From the NCBI GenBank assembly GCA_903932145.1, contig CAIZFE010000055.1:62001-126000 (forward strand): DNA of 64,000 nucleotides. Reading direction: 5' to 3'. Under the pieces are notes generated by a model, which made no database searches, was not told the DNA's origin, and saw nothing but the letters and a program-made list of their open reading frames with translations. Every line of letters starts with the position of its first letter. The first letter of the stretch is position 1. This DNA is from an uncultured Rhodopila sp. (GTDB lineage Bacteria > Pseudomonadota > Alphaproteobacteria > Acetobacterales > Acetobacteraceae). This document shows, one piece after another, positions 26,504-37,800 of the stretch. The position numbers were made by a program, and so were the translations under genes.

Positions 26504-27622
26504 TCAGCCGATCAGGCTGGCAACCCAACGGAAGAGACCCAGATGGGTCAGATCGTTCCATGTCGCAAATACGAACAAACATGCGAGGAACGCCATTCCG
26601 GCTTTAAACCCATACTCCTGGGCCCGTTGCGGCAGTGGCCGGCCGCGAACCGCCTCGGCCAGATAGAACAGTAGATGGCCGCCATCCAAAATCGGAATCG
26701 GGAACAGGTTGATCAGTCCGAGGTTTACCGACAGCACCGCGATGAACGAGATCAGGCTGGCGATACCAAGCTGGGCGACCTGGCCGGACAATTGCGCGAT
26801 GCGCAGAGGTCCGCCAAGTTCCTCGGTGCCGCGGCCGCCGCTGATCATTTGCCCCAGGCCGGCAAAAGTTTCCCGGGTGATCGTCCAGGTTTGCGTCACG
26901 CCGCCGACCAGTGCGGCCGGCACGCTGGTGTGGCGGTATTCGACCGCGCCACCGCGAATGCCGAGCAAGCCAATCTGATGGCCGCCGGCGTCGCGCGACT
27001 CGGTGGTCACCTCAATCTGCTGTTCGGCCCCGTCGCGCTGGATGGTCAGCGCCAGTTTTTGGGCCGGATGCGCCATGACGATGCGCTGCAGATCCTCGAA
27101 TGTGGCGATCGGCTCCCCGGCGATTGTGACGACCCGGTCGTTGATGATCAGGCCGGCACGCGACGCGGCGCTATCGGGCAGCACGGCGCCGACGACCGGC
27201 ATTGTGACAGGCGTGCCGACAGCAATGAACAATGTGGCAAACAACACCATCGCGAGCAGGAAATTGGCGATCGGGCCGGCCGCGACGACGATCGCTCGGG
27301 ACAGCACCGGCTTATCGTGGAAGGTTTTGCCCGCAATCCAGGCTGCGCGAACCTCCGGGGCGACGTCCTGGGGCCGCTCTTGCCCGTGCAACTTGACATA
27401 CCCGCCGAGTGGCAACCACGCGAGCTTCCACACCGTGCCGTGCTTGTCGGTCCAGGAGGTAAGCGCCTGACCGAAACCGATCGAGAACGCCTCGACCCGA
27501 ACGCCGCGCCAGCGGGCCGCGAGATAGTGCCCCATCTCGTGAACGAAAACGAGCACGCCAAGGACAAGCACGAAAGCCGCCGCGCTGCGTACGAAATCCG
27601 GAATGAAACTCAGCAATGTCAT
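26504..27622 (-). CDS. rseP: Site-2 zinc metalloprotease RseP
   Basis: The protein has 372 residues from the ATG at 27622 behind GAAAGG. The HExxH zinc site is H28-E-M-G-H32 in the first membrane helix. A periplasmic PDZ domain covers about 120-200 (INDRVVTIAGEPIATFEDL). The third zinc ligand motif LDGGH lies in a late membrane helix. It cleaves anti-sigma factors and signal-peptide remnants within the membrane. The position between dxr and bamA is the standard one. A palindromic repeat copy separates it from dxr, and an inverted repeat (CACCTG, 5 bases, CAGGTG at 27658-27674) lies just upstream of its start. Confidence 0.94.
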   Translation of the reverse strand: MTLLSFIPDFVRSAAAFVLVLGVLVFVHEMGHYLAARWRGVRVEAFSIGFGQALTSWTDKHGTVWKLAWLPLGGYVKLHGQERPQDVAPEVRAAWIAGKTFHDKPVLSRAIVVAAGPIANFLLAMVLFATLFIAVGTPVTMPVVGAVLPDSAASRAGLIINDRVVTIAGEPIATFEDLQRIVMAHPAQKLALTIQRDGAEQQIEVTTESRDAGGHQIGLLGIRGGAVEYRHTSVPAALVGGVTQTWTITRETFAGLGQMISGGRGTEELGGPLRIAQLSGQVAQLGIASLISFIAVLSVNLGLINLFPIPILDGGHLLFYLAEAVRGRPLPQRAQEYGFKAGMAFLACLFVFATWNDLTHLGLFRWVASLIG

Positions 27623-27742
27623 GCCTTTCGGCTGCAAGTCGTTAATCGGTGGGGCGACACCTGTACGTCAGGTGACACCCGAACATAGGCAAGCCGGCAA
27701 CGTGATACCAACCGGCGTTGGGGCCGACTCTCGCCCCTCATC

Positions 27743-27817
27743 GTTATGGCCCGGCGTCCGGACCACCTATCGCGGCACCGCCATGGCATAGGTGGCCCGG
27801 ACAAGCCAGGACATGAC
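27743..27817. repeat. Dispersed palindromic repeat, copy 2
   Basis: A more diverged copy of the element at 9387. It begins GTTATGGCCCGGCGTCCGG and ends GGTGGCCCGGACAAGCCAGG followed by ACATGAC. It lies in the 278-base gap between dxr and rseP, both on the minus strand, together with a GATACCAACCGGCG segment about 40 bases before it that is also seen next to copy 3. Confidence 0.75.
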
Positions 27818-27900
27818 GATGGAGGTCATGACGTTGAAGGCCATGCACGCAACCAGTCGATCGTACGAGTCAAAAGCCGGTTCGCCCACCCGGCGCCCTA

Positions 27901-29097
27901 TTATGCGGCTTGAGCAGGGAGTACGTCGAGCGCAATGCGCCGAGCGAGAGCGTCGAGAGCAATCACGTCATCAAGCGTATCCGCCGTCCGTGTTCCCAAC
28001 CGATGAAGCACCCGGCCGACCGTGTCTGCAATGTCGAGAAAGCCAATGCGCCGCTGCAGGAATGCCTCGACGGCGATTTCATTGGCCGCATTCAGAATTG
28101 TGGGGGCGCCACCGCCCGCTTGCAATGCTTCGCGTGCCAAACGCAGGGCCGGAAAGCGCACCATATCCGGCTCTTCGAACTCCAGGCGGCTGACCGCGAC
28201 GAGATTCAGCCGGCGCGACACCGTCGCCATGCGCCGAGGCCATGCCAGTGTATGAGCAATCGGAATGCGCATGTCAGGAGAACCGAGCTGCGCCATGACT
28301 GAACCGTCGTGGTAGTAAACCAGTCCGTGGATGACCGATTGCGGATGCACCAGCACCTCGATCTCGGCTGCGTCCAGGCTGAACAGACGGGCGGCCTCGA
28401 TGACCTCCAGCCCTTTGTTCATCATGGTCGCCGAATCGATGCTGATTTTGGCGCCCATCGACCAGACCGGATGCCGCAGTGCCACTTCCGGCGTCGCTCG
28501 GCGCATATCGTCAAGGCTGCTGGTACGGAACGGACCACCCGAGGCCGTCAGCACGATTTTTTCGACCGATCCGCGATTGCCGTCGGCGAGCGACTGGAAA
28601 ATGGCGTTGTGTTCCGAATCCACCGGCAACAACGTCGCCCCGGCTTCTTTGACCGCGCGCAGCATCACATCGCCGGCGGACACCAGCGCTTCCTTGTTGG
28701 CCAACCCGACGAAGGCGCCCCGGCGGATCGCGGCGAGTGTTGGGGCCAGTCCGGCTGCGCCGGTGATTGCGGCCATGGTCCAATCGGCCTGAAGCGCGGC
28801 GGCCTGATTGACGGCATCGGCACCGGCGGCGGCTTCTATGCCCGTGCCGGCGAGGGCATCGCGCAGAACGCCATAGACCGAGGGATCGGCGACCACAGCA
28901 ATCTCGGCTCGCAGGGCGATCGCCTGCTCCGCCAGCAACGCGGCGTTACGGCCGGCAACCAATGCCCGCACGCGAAAACTGTCCGGATCAGCGGTCAGCA
29001 ATTCGATGGTCTGAGTGCCGACACTGCCGGTGCTGCCGAGAACCGAAACGGTTCGCGGCGTCGAGGAAGGGGAGAAGGAAGCCTGAGCGGGATTCAT
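27901..29097 (-). CDS. dxr: 1-deoxy-D-xylulose 5-phosphate reductoisomerase
   Basis: The protein has 398 residues and is the second enzyme of the MEP isoprenoid pathway (NADPH and divalent metal). The Rossmann motif VLGSTGSVGTQT lies near residue 20, and LLPVDSEHNAIFQSL near 150 holds metal ligands. The substrate loop is TASGGPFR. The ATG at 29097 overlaps the cdsA stop (ATGA). The GTG six bases upstream is an alternative. Its isoprenoid product feeds UppS, encoded two genes upstream. Confidence 0.95.
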   Translation of the reverse strand: MNPAQASFSPSSTPRTVSVLGSTGSVGTQTIELLTADPDSFRVRALVAGRNAALLAEQAIALRAEIAVVADPSVYGVLRDALAGTGIEAAAGADAVNQAAALQADWTMAAITGAAGLAPTLAAIRRGAFVGLANKEALVSAGDVMLRAVKEAGATLLPVDSEHNAIFQSLADGNRGSVEKIVLTASGGPFRTSSLDDMRRATPEVALRHPVWSMGAKISIDSATMMNKGLEVIEAARLFSLDAAEIEVLVHPQSVIHGLVYYHDGSVMAQLGSPDMRIPIAHTLAWPRRMATVSRRLNLVAVSRLEFEEPDMVRFPALRLAREALQAGGGAPTILNAANEIAVEAFLQRRIGFLDIADTVGRVLHRLGTRTADTLDDVIALDALARRIALDVLPAQAA

Positions 29098-29951
29098 TCC
29101 CACAGCATTACTCCACGTCCCATGATCAACGCCAGTAGGGCCGCAACAGGGGCCGCGGTCAACACCGCATCCAATCGGTCAAGAAGACCGCCATGGCCCG
29201 GGATCATGCGGCCGGAATCCTTCACACCGAAATGCCGCTTCAGCAGACTTTCAAAAAGATCGCCCACCTGACTGACGAACCCGATCAGCACCGCAAATGC
29301 CGCCGCCCGCCAGGAAATCGGCCCGCCGCCGAGGATTGCCGAGGCGACCAGGCCCATCGCAGCCGCACCGGCCAGGCCGCCGATCGCACCCGACCAGGTC
29401 TTTCCGGGGGAAATCAAGGGGGCCAGACGGGGGCCGCCGAGAGCGCGTCCTGCCATGTAGGCGCCGATGTCACTCGACCAGACGATCAGCAACAGCACGA
29501 TCACATTGGCGCCACCGCCGACGGGAGATTGCCGCAACCAGACCAGCGAAACCGCGCCGAATCCGAGATATGGGATGCCGAACGCGAGCGGCCTGGATAC
29601 CGAAATACCGCCGCTGACCGCGATCGCGGCAAGGCCGGCCACTGCCAACAAGGACAGTCCAGCGGCCGGGTGACCCGACGCGGTCAATACGACCGCCGCC
29701 GGCAGGGCCGCGAACACGGCAATGGCGGCCAACGACTCGCGCCGGTGGCATAGGCCCAACCATTCATAGGAAAGACCCGCCGCGATCAGCGCGACCAACA
29801 GCGTGAAGGCAAGACCCCCGAGCCAGATGCACAGCAGAGCCACCGGCGCCAGGACCGCGGCCGACAGAACGCGCAGTCTCAGGTCGCCCCACTGCCCCCC
29901 GGCGCGGGCAGGCACCCGGCGCACCGGGTCGGGTTCAGTCTTTACGGGCAC
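29094..29951 (-). CDS. cdsA: Phosphatidate cytidylyltransferase
   Basis: About 285 residues. It makes CDP-diacylglycerol from phosphatidate and CTP for all phospholipids. It has seven or so membrane helices and the CdsA signature near the C-terminal third ([14 protein letters not shown], then [12 protein letters not shown]). The end [13 protein letters not shown] fits the family. I chose GTG 29951, preceded by GGGAG; a TTG at 29975 and later GTGs are possible. All overlap the end of uppS, so coupling is clear even if the exact start is not. Confidence 0.9.
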   Translation of the reverse strand: MPVKTEPDPVRRVPARAGGQWGDLRLRVLSAAVLAPVALLCIWLGGLAFTLLVALIAAGLSYEWLGLCHRRESLAAIAVFAALPAAVVLTASGHPAAGLSLLAVAGLAAIAVSGGISVSRPLAFGIPYLGFGAVSLVWLRQSPVGGGANVIVLLLIVWSSDIGAYMAGRALGGPRLAPLISPGKTWSGAIGGLAGAAAMGLVASAILGGGPISWRAAAFAVLIGFVSQVGDLFESLLKRHFGVKDSGRMIPGHGGLLDRLDAVLTAAPVAALLALIMGRGVMLWE

Positions 29952-30720
29952 CGAAACGCCGCTCCCGGCCTGCAAACTCCCGCAGCGCCGCGCTGAAATG
30001 GGCGTCGGAAAAGTCCGGCCAAAACACGTCGAGAAAGATCAGTTCCGCATAGGCGGCCTGCCAAAGCAGGAAATTGGATAGCCGTTGTTCGCCGGACGTC
30101 CGAATGATCAGGTCGGGATCGGGCATCCCGGCGGTGGCGAGGAAGCGCGAAAAACTCTCCTCCCCGAGATCGGCCGCATCCAGCGTTCCAGCCTGGACGG
30201 CGGCAATGGCGGCACGGGCGGCGGCAGCGATTTCGGCCCGCGCACCATAGGACAGGGCGATCGTCAGATTGAGACGGCTGTTCGCGATGGTATCGCGCTC
30301 CGCCACCTCCAGGTCCTTTTGGATATCAGGATCGAACCGGGCTCGGTCGCCAATAAAGCGAAGCCGGACGCCGGCTTGCTTCAGTTCGGCCACTTCCGAC
30401 CGCAAATAGCGGCGCAGCAGACCGGTCAGATCGAGGATTTCGCCCAACGGGCGGCGCCAGTTCTCACTGCTGAAGGCATAGATGGTCAGCCAGGAAACGC
30501 CAGATTGGATGGCGGCCTCGACCGTGCGGCGCACAGCGCGAGACCCTTCGCGGTGCCCCGCAATCCTGGGGAGCCCGCGCGCCTTGGCCCAGCGGCCATT
30601 GCCATCCATGATAATGGCGACATGACCGGGTACCGTTACGCTTCCGGAGGTGACCGATTGCGCGACGCCTGCGGCTAAAGGAGGCGCCGCGATGGTTGTT
30701 GACAACTCGTCCTCCGACAC
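29935..30720 (-). CDS. uppS: Undecaprenyl (isoprenyl) pyrophosphate synthase
   Basis: The protein has 261 residues, a cis-prenyltransferase making the lipid carrier for peptidoglycan and O-antigen. [17 protein letters not shown] near residue 33 carries the catalytic Asp. Other conserved blocks are [11 protein letters not shown] (about 80) and the C-terminal [15 protein letters not shown]. It starts at GTG 30720 after AAGG. It lies downstream of frr with an 85-base gap. Confidence 0.95.
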   Translation of the reverse strand: MSEDELSTTIAAPPLAAGVAQSVTSGSVTVPGHVAIIMDGNGRWAKARGLPRIAGHREGSRAVRRTVEAAIQSGVSWLTIYAFSSENWRRPLGEILDLTGLLRRYLRSEVAELKQAGVRLRFIGDRARFDPDIQKDLEVAERDTIANSRLNLTIALSYGARAEIAAAARAAIAAVQAGTLDAADLGEESFSRFLATAGMPDPDLIIRTSGEQRLSNFLLWQAAYAELIFLDVFWPDFSDAHFSAALREFAGRERRFGARKD

Positions 30721-30805
30721 GACGACCTTGACTGGATCCGGGATGCTGCCCGACGGGCGATAACAGGCACCGATGGTGAATGGCGCTGGATGCCGTGGAC
30801 CGGGT

Positions 30806-31381
30806 TCAGACCTGCTTAATGTCTTTTTCCTTATCCGCGACCGCTTCGTCCACCTTTTTAATGAACTGGTCAGTGAGTTTCTGCACCTCCTCCGACCAGT
30901 TCTTGGCCAGATCCTCGCCGATATCGTGCTTTTTCTCGTGGCTTTTGATCTGTTCCATGCCGTCGCGGCGCACGCCGCGCACTGAAATCTTGGCGCCTTC
31001 GGCGTATTTATGCGCCATCTTCACCAGATCGTTGCGACGTTCGGTGGTCAGCATCGGAATCGGCACCCGGATGATCATGCCGTCGGAGGCGGGGTTAAGG
31101 CCGAGACCAGCCTCTCGAATCGCCTTTTCCACGGCGAGAACCATGGATTTATCCCAGACCTGCACCGTTAGCATGCGCGGTTCCGGCACGCCGACGGTGC
31201 CGACCTGGTTCAGCGGCATTTCGGTGCCATAGGCGACGACCTTCACCGGATCGAGCAGACCCGGATGGGCGCGCCCGGTGCGCAGGCCGGCGAATTCGCG
31301 GCGCAGCGTTTCCAGCGCGCCATCCATCCGGCGGGTCAGATCCTGCTTCAGCGTGTTCAGGTCAACGGGTGCGGTTGCCAT
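30806..31381 (-). CDS. frr: Ribosome recycling factor
   Basis: The protein has 191 residues. RRF splits the post-termination ribosome together with EF-G. The conserved [15 protein letters not shown] near residue 34 and the C-terminal helix ending DKEKDIKQV are present. It follows pyrH by 18 bases, as in most bacteria. Length is normal for the family. Confidence 0.96.
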   Translation of the reverse strand: MATAPVDLNTLKQDLTRRMDGALETLRREFAGLRTGRAHPGLLDPVKVVAYGTEMPLNQVGTVGVPEPRMLTVQVWDKSMVLAVEKAIREAGLGLNPASDGMIIRVPIPMLTTERRNDLVKMAHKYAEGAKISVRGVRRDGMEQIKSHEKKHDIGEDLAKNWSEEVQKLTDQFIKKVDEAVADKEKDIKQV

Positions 31382-31399
31382 GGCGATGCCTCCTGCTTC

Positions 31400-32122
31400 T
31401 TAGTTTTCGATGATCTTGGTGAAGGCGCCCTCGCCGCGCATCACCTGCGCGAAGGCGCCCGGGGCGTGGATATTGAACACAATAATCGGCAAGCGATTTT
31501 CCCGCGCCAGACTGATCGCGGCAGCGTCCATCACAGCGAGGTCATTCGCCAGGACGTTGAGATAGGTCAGTTGCTGGAACCGTTTGGCATCGGGTACTTT
31601 GCGGGGATCGGCGGAATACACACCGTCCACCTGGGTACCCTTCAGCAGCGCGTCGCAGTTCATCTCGTTAGCCCGCAGCGCCGCGGCGGTGTCGGTCGTA
31701 AAGTAAGGATTGCCGGTGCCGGCGGCGAACACCACCACCCGTCCCTTCTCCATATGCCGCTCGGCTCGGCGGCGGATATAGGGTTCGCACACCGTGGCCA
31801 TCGGAATGGCCGACTGGACACGGGTGGGAACGCCGCGCTGTTCCAGCACAGATTGCATGGCCAGCGCGTTCATGACGGTGGCCAGCATGCCCATGTAGTC
31901 TGCCTGAGCGCGATCCATACCGGATGCCGCACCGGACACGCCGCGGAAGATGTTACCGCCGCCGATGACGACGCACACCTCCACGCCCATGCCCACGACA
32001 GCTTTGATGTCGTTAGCGATGCCACCAACCGTGTCCATATCCAGGCCGTACTCGCGCCGGCCCATCAGGGCCTCGCCAGACAGCTTCAACAGAACACGCT
32101 TATAAACTGCGGGCTGCGTCAT
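31400..32122 (-). CDS. pyrH: Uridylate kinase
   Basis: The protein has 240 residues and phosphorylates UMP to UDP (amino-acid-kinase fold). [14 protein letters not shown] lies at the N-terminus, GGGNIFRG near residue 55, and [20 protein letters not shown] near the C-terminus. ATG 32122 is chosen because AGGGAG precedes it by five bases. The frame is open 40 codons further upstream, but that stretch merely translates part of a palindromic repeat. Confidence 0.96.
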   Translation of the reverse strand: MTQPAVYKRVLLKLSGEALMGRREYGLDMDTVGGIANDIKAVVGMGVEVCVVIGGGNIFRGVSGAASGMDRAQADYMGMLATVMNALAMQSVLEQRGVPTRVQSAIPMATVCEPYIRRRAERHMEKGRVVVFAAGTGNPYFTTDTAAALRANEMNCDALLKGTQVDGVYSADPRKVPDAKRFQQLTYLNVLANDLAVMDAAAISLARENRLPIIVFNIHAPGAFAQVMRGEGAFTKIIEN

Positions 32123-32216
32123 TGGACTCCCTGCGGTCATGAAGAACGGGCGGCACCCTAGTGATACCGCCCGTTCCGAACAAGTCATACCAATCGGCGG
32201 TGACTTACCTACGTCG

Positions 32217-32293
32217 GTCACGGCCCGGCTTGTCCGGGCCACCTATGCCATGGCGGTGCCGCGACAGGTGGCCCGGACAAGCCGGGCCATGAC
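32217..32293. repeat. Dispersed palindromic repeat, copy 3
   Basis: Begins GTCACGGCCCGGCTTGTCC and ends CCCGGACAAGCCGGGCCATGAC in reverse-complement fashion. It lies in the spacer between tsf and pyrH. A CATACCAATCGGCG segment lies just before it, as with copy 2, so the unit may be longer than 77 bp. Confidence 0.85.
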
Positions 32294-32305
32294 GGGTTGA
32301 GCAAG

Positions 32306-32346
32306 GCCGCCCCGAGCCGGTTAAAGCCCGGGGCGGCTTGTTTTTT
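32306..32346. terminator. Strong hairpin with T6 tract at the tsf 3' end
   Basis: GCCGCCCCG (32306-32314) pairs with CGGGGCGGC (32329-32337), a 9-bp GC stem. The run of six T (32341-32346) follows on the plus strand and touches the tsf stop codon. For tsf itself, transcribed on the minus strand, the hairpin has the A-tract before it and no U-tract after it. It is an ordinary terminator only for plus-strand transcription; for tsf it may act as an end-stabiliser or a weak, bidirectional stop. Confidence 0.6.
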
Positions 32347-33254
32347 CAGACGCCGGCCGTGGCTGCAACCTCGGCGGCGAAGTCGTCCTTCGGCTTCTCG
32401 ATGCCTTCGCCGAGCGTGAACCGGGCAAAACCCGTTAACGCGACTCCGGCCTTCTTGACGACGGCGCGCACGCGGCTTTCACCGTCATGCACCCAGACCT
32501 GCTCCAGCAGCACCACTTCCTCGTAGTACTTACGGACGCGGCCTTCGACCATCTTCTCGATGATGGCTTCGGGTTTGCCGGAGGCACGGGCCTGTTCGGT
32601 CAACACGGCCCGCTCCCGCTCCAACGCCGCCGGATCGACCGCGTCGATGTCGAGGGCTTCGGGACGGGTCGCCGCGACATGCATGCCAACCTGACGGCCG
32701 AGGATTTCCAGCGTGCCGATTTCCCCGGGGCCTTCGATGGCCGCGAGAACACCGATCTTGCCGAGACCCGGCTTCAGCGCCTGATGGATATACGACGCGA
32801 CCACGCCATTCGTCACGGTCAGCACCTTGGCGCGGCGGATCGACATATTCTCGCCGATCGTGGCGATCAGATGCGTGAGCTGCTCGGCCACGGTGCGATC
32901 CGTGCCGGGGAACGGCGCCGCGGCGATCGTTTCGAGATTGTCGCCAACCTGCAAAGCGATCGCGGCGATGTTCGCGACGAGATCCTGGAACGCATCGTTG
33001 CGCGCCACGAAATCGGTCTCGGCATTCACCTCGACCATCGCGGCCCGATTCGGGCCGGTCGCGACGCCGATCAAGCCTTCGGCCGCAATGCGTCCGGACT
33101 TCTTGGCGGCAGCGGCAAGGCCCTTCGTGCGGAGCCAGTCGATGGCGACTTCGATGTCGCCGTCGTTTTCGACGAGCGCCTTCTTGCAGTCCATCATGCC
33201 TGCGCCAGTCTTTTCGCGCAGGTCTTTCACCAGGGCAGCGGTGATCGCGGCCAT
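32346..33254 (-). CDS. tsf: Translation elongation factor Ts
   Basis: The protein has 302 residues and is the nucleotide exchange factor for EF-Tu. The N-terminal [18 protein letters not shown] and the region [16 protein letters not shown] near residue 75 are diagnostic. The C-terminal subdomain ending in [12 protein letters not shown] is present. It lies 24 bases downstream of rpsB in the universal rpsB-tsf pair. Confidence 0.97.
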   Translation of the reverse strand: MAAITAALVKDLREKTGAGMMDCKKALVENDGDIEVAIDWLRTKGLAAAAKKSGRIAAEGLIGVATGPNRAAMVEVNAETDFVARNDAFQDLVANIAAIALQVGDNLETIAAAPFPGTDRTVAEQLTHLIATIGENMSIRRAKVLTVTNGVVASYIHQALKPGLGKIGVLAAIEGPGEIGTLEILGRQVGMHVAATRPEALDIDAVDPAALERERAVLTEQARASGKPEAIIEKMVEGRVRKYYEEVVLLEQVWVHDGESRVRAVVKKAGVALTGFARFTLGEGIEKPKDDFAAEVAATAGV

Positions 33255-33278
33255 GTCTTTATCTCCTGGTAGTGGGGT

Positions 33279-34061
33279 TCAGGCGGTCGCTTGGGCGGTT
33301 TCAGCTTCGATTTCCGCGAGCACCGCATCCGGCAATTCCTCACGTCCGCCGATATCGGCGCCGGAGTGTGCCATTTCAGCGCTGATGCCATCCAGCACCG
33401 CGCCCGCGATCAGATCGCAATACAAGGTGATGGCGCGAATCGCGTCGTCGTTGCCGGGAATCGGGAAGGTCACGCCGGTGGGGTCAGAGTTGCTGTCCAG
33501 GATCGCAACAACCGGGATACCCAGCTTGTTCGCCTCTTCGACGGCCAGCTTTTCCTTGTTGGTGTCGATGATGAACAGAATGTCCGGCAGGCCGCCCATG
33601 TCCTTGATGCCACCCAGCGCGCGCTCCAGCTTATCCTTGTCGCGCGTGATGTTCAGGACTTCCTTCTTGGTCAGACCCTCGGTCTGGCCGCCAACGAGGT
33701 CCTCGATCTGGCGCAGGCGCTTGATCGAACCGGTGATGGTCTTCCAGTTGGTCAGCGTGCCGCCGAGCCAGCGGTGGTTGATATAGTACTGGCCGCACTT
33801 CTTGGCGGCGTCAGCGACGTGTTCGGCCGCGGCGCGCTTGGTGCCGACGAACAGAACGCGGCCGCCGGCGGCGGTGACATCACGGACGGCGCGCAGGGCG
33901 CGGTCCAGCATCGGCACGGTCTGCTGCAGATCGATGATGTGGACCTGATTGCGGATGCCATACAGGAACGGCGCCATGCGCGGGTTCCAGCGGCGGGTGT
34001 GGTGACCAAAGTGAACGCCAGCTTCGAGTAGCTGACGCATGGTGAAATCGGGCATCGCCAT
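33279..34061 (-). CDS. rpsB: 30S ribosomal protein S2
   Basis: The protein has 260 residues. It starts [20 protein letters not shown], with [15 protein letters not shown] following, the S2 signature. It is preceded by a strong AGGAAAGGAG site. As first gene of the rpsB-tsf operon it probably has its promoter within the 236-base upstream spacer. S2 is known to repress its own mRNA in other bacteria, but I could not identify the leader structure here. Confidence 0.97.
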   Translation of the reverse strand: MAMPDFTMRQLLEAGVHFGHHTRRWNPRMAPFLYGIRNQVHIIDLQQTVPMLDRALRAVRDVTAAGGRVLFVGTKRAAAEHVADAAKKCGQYYINHRWLGGTLTNWKTITGSIKRLRQIEDLVGGQTEGLTKKEVLNITRDKDKLERALGGIKDMGGLPDILFIIDTNKEKLAVEEANKLGIPVVAILDSNSDPTGVTFPIPGNDDAIRAITLYCDLIAGAVLDGISAEMAHSGADIGGREELPDAVLAEIEAETAQATA

Positions 34062-34297
34062 CGGCGTGCTCCTTTCCTGTGTCCGGTTGAACCTCCGCGG
34101 GGGTTGCTGTCAGGCACCGGCTCCAGGCTTTTGGCCAGGAAAGGCTCCCCGCGTGCGAATTACCGGCAGCCGGGAGGGTCCCGGTGCCAGCGGGCGGGGA
34201 TATGCAACAGAAACCTGGTTGACGCAAGACACGCGTCACACAGAGGTCCCGCTGCGGAATCAGCCCGGCTCCGTTTCGGAAACAGAGCGGCGCCCTA

Positions 34298-34579
34298 TTG
34301 GGCGGCCTTCATTCGTTTCAAACCGATATCCATGACGGCTTTCGCACACTGCCCCCTTTTATCGAAGGACTCGCTACCGTCGGCGAGATCGACCGTGCGC
34401 CGCTCGCTCGGATAGCTGCGATCCTCGTGGTTCGTTCGACCGGGAAGCCAATCAGGGCCAATTTGTCCCTCGACGAGGGCATCGTCTCGGCCATTGATGC
34501 CGCCGCCCATAAACAAGGTATCACGCGATCGGCGATGGTCGAAATGCTCGCCCGTCAGCATCTTTTCGAACTAACGTAG
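34298..34579 (+). pseudogene. HicB-like antitoxin fragment (ribbon-helix-helix C-terminus)
   Basis: The last 45 codons read GKPIRANLSLDEGIVSAIDA followed by AAHKQGITRSAMVEMLARQ. This is the ribbon-helix-helix DNA-binding tail of HicB antitoxins. The preceding part of the frame (from TTG 34298) does not resemble the HicB N-terminal RNase-H-like domain, and no HicA toxin gene is adjacent. It is most likely the 3' remnant of a hicB gene. A short independent RHH protein is the alternative. Confidence 0.5.
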
Positions 34580-34740
34580 ATCGGACGCCGCGCTCCACAG
34601 AACCCGGCACCGAACCATCAGAACCGTAACGGATTGAAGCAGGCCCCGGGGCACGCAATCCTCGCTGTTATTGCGAATTGAAACCGAACGGATTGTGTCA
34701 CACCAAAATTATGAATCACGGAAAAGTGAGGAAAAATACT

Positions 34741-34752
34741 CACGAATTCGTG
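34741..34752. promoter_or_regulatory. Perfect 12-bp palindrome upstream of the two-PAS kinase
   Basis: CACGAATTCGTG is fully self-complementary and lies 84 bases before the kinase start, in an AT-rich stretch (34680-34750) that probably holds the promoter. It could be an operator. A 12-bp palindrome can also occur by chance. Confidence 0.25.
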
Positions 34753-34835
34753 TGACCTCACGCTGGCCCGGAGGACACAATGCCATCCATGCCAGAGACC
34801 ACAGCAGCCCTTGTCGATCGAAATCCGGAGATGCG

Positions 34836-37800
34836 ATGAGCAGCCTTTTGGGGCGGCTGTTGCTGGTGGTATCGATCGCGCTTCTGCCCGCCCTCGCCTT
34901 TCAAACCTATAGTGAGATCACCGCCCGCGACATCCGGCGGCAACTCATGGAAGACGAGGCCTTGCGGCTCGTCCAACTCCTGAGCGCCGACCAGCAGCAA
35001 ATGATCGAACGGGCCAACCAACTGCTGACGGGAATCGGCAGCGCACCGGTCGTGCAGGACAAGCAGTCGGACCTGTGCCAGCGCTTGCTCACCAACCTGC
35101 GGGACGCCTCGCCGCGGTACCAAACCCTGGCCGTCATCGGACTCGATGGACATCCGTTTTGCGCATCGGCGCCGTTCGATCATGCCGCCGACCTGTCCGG
35201 CAACGCCACCATCCAGCACGCGCTGCGAACCGGCACATTCGTCCCCGGCGTTTACGCCCCAGACTGGTTGACGGGACAGCCGGCGATCGACATGGCCAAA
35301 CCGTTTAAGGACCCCAGCGGTGCGCTGGCGGGCGTCGCCGTGCTCTCCATCGACCTACGCTGGCTGGGCGAACATCTCGCCCGTTTTCCGCTACCGGACG
35401 GCGCGACAGCGACCATCGTGGACAGCAATGGCACAATTCTGGCCCGAACGCCGGACGGGGATGACTGGGTCGGCCGGCCCATCCTGGATAGAAATCGTTT
35501 CCTCCTTCACGGGTCGCGGGTCGGGACCGTCGTGATCGCAGGAGCCGATGAGCGCCCGCGAATCCTTGGCTATGCCCCACTCGGCGCCGGATCGGACGGT
35601 CTGTTCGCATCCGTCGGGCTGGACCCGGACGTTGCGTTCGCCGCCGTGGCCCAAGCCAATCGAACCGGCCTTGTGCTGATCGCCGTGGCTTCCGTACTCA
35701 CTTTGGCACTGACCGTTCTGCTCGGCACCAGGCTGATCCGCCGGCCGGTCAACCGGCTGCTGGGTGCCGCCGAACAGTGGCGAACCGGAGATCTAGCCGC
35801 ACGCACCGGACTGCCCGAAGGCGGCGACGAGTTCGGGCGCCTCAGCGTCGCATTGAATGCCATGGCCGCCGCGCTCGGCGCGCGCGAACAGGCGCTGCGT
35901 AATGCGCTTGAGAGCACAACGGATATCGTGTTCGTTTTGGACCGCAACTGGCGCTACACATTTCTCAACACCCGAGCCAACGACCTGTTCGCACACCGAC
36001 ACGATCTGTTGGGCGTGGCTCTCTGGGACGCTTTCCCGGACTATAAAAGCAATGTCTTCGGCGCGGCATACCGGGAAGCGATGGAAACCGGCGTCCCCAC
36101 CCGGGTCGAGGGTTACTTCGCGCCGCTCGATGCCTGGTGGCAGGCGCATGCGTACCCGTCGAAAGATGGCCTGACCGTATTTGCCCGGAACATGACCGAC
36201 GAACATCGTTTGGCGTCGCAACTGCGTGAAAGCGAAACAAGGCTGCAATTGGCGCGCGAGGCGTCCGGTCTCGGCGTCTGGGACTGGGACTTCATCGCCG
36301 GCACGCGCATCTGGTCCGACGAGCAATGGCGGCTGTACGGATTGGAGCCGCGGGCCGGCGCCCCAACCATGAAGACCTGGGAATCCCTCATTCACCCCGA
36401 GGACCTTGGACGGATCATGGCTGAATGGGCCGAATCGATGTCCGGACATTCCGGGCTCATTCATAATGAATTCAGAATCGTCTTCCCCGACGGCGGCATC
36501 CGCTGGCTGGTGACGAAGGCCCGGATCGTCCGCGACGACGAAGACAAGATCGCCCGCATCGTCGGCGCCACGCTGGATGTGACGACCAGCCGCCAAACCG
36601 AAGCCGACCTGCGCGATTTAAGCGCCAGGCTGGAAACCCGCGTGGAAGAAGAGGTCGCGGCACGCGAGGCAGCCCAGGTTCGCGCCGTCCATGCCGAACG
36701 CATGCAGGCGCTCGGCCGGCTCGCCGGCGGCATCGCACATGACTTTAACAATGTGCTGCAGGCGGTTTCCGGCGCGATGGCCTTGATCGAACGCCGCCCT
36801 GACGACCCGGCCGGCATTCGCCGCATCGCGCGGTTGGCTGGTGAGGCGACCGAACGCGGTGCCTCCATTACCCGTCGGCTCCTGGCGTTCGGCCGCCGTG
36901 GCGACCTGCGGGCCGAGGCCATCGATGCCGCGCTGTTGTTGCATGATCTGAGTGAAATACTGGTCCATACCCTGGGCGCCGCGATCCATGTGCGGGTCTG
37001 CCATGACGAGGGTCTGCGTCCGTTTCTGGCCGATAAAAGCCAGCTTGAGACGTCGATCATCAATCTCGCCACCAATGCCCGTGACGCGATGCCGGATGGT
37101 GGCACACTGACCCTGGCCGCGGGGGTGGAGACGGTGACGAAGGCCGGGCATCCGTATGGGCTGGACCCGGGCCGCTACGTGAGGTTGACGATCGAAGACA
37201 CCGGCGTCGGGATGGACGCGGCCATCCTGGCCCGAGCCAGCGAGCCATTTTTCACGACCAAGAATGTCGGGTCCGGCACCGGACTAGGACTCGCGATGGC
37301 AAAGGGATTTGCCGAGCAATCCGGTGGTGGAATGAAGATTGCGAGCACCCGGGGGGCGGGGACGACGATCACACTGTGGTTTCCCGAAACCGACCCGGCC
37401 CTGGTGGCCGCCCCGGCGGAACCGGCGGCGTCGGACGATCGCCGTGAGGACGTGCAAACCCGGATTCGCGTGCTGCTGGTGGACGACGAAGAGCCGGTGC
37501 GTGAGGTCCTTGGCCTACAGTTGGAAGATGCCGGCTATACCGTGTTAAGCGCCGCGAGCGGCAATGAGGCGATTTCGATGCTCACCGCGGGTCTGGCCGT
37601 GGATATCCTGGTCACCGACCTGTCGATGCCGGGCATGGACGGCCTGGCGGTGATCCGAACGGTGCAGGAGCGGTACCCGGGACTACCGGCGGTGCTGCTG
37701 ACCGGGTATGCCGGGGATGCCGCCGCTTTGGCGCTGGGCAGCGCGGTCAAGGGTCCGTTCGCGCTGCTGCGCAAGCCGGTGCGCGGCGACCAACTGGCCG

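Noticed and set aside
32123-32242. A 40-codon N-terminal extension of pyrH
   Set aside because: It translates part of palindromic repeat copy 3; a strong ribosome-binding site precedes the internal ATG at 32122, where family similarity begins.
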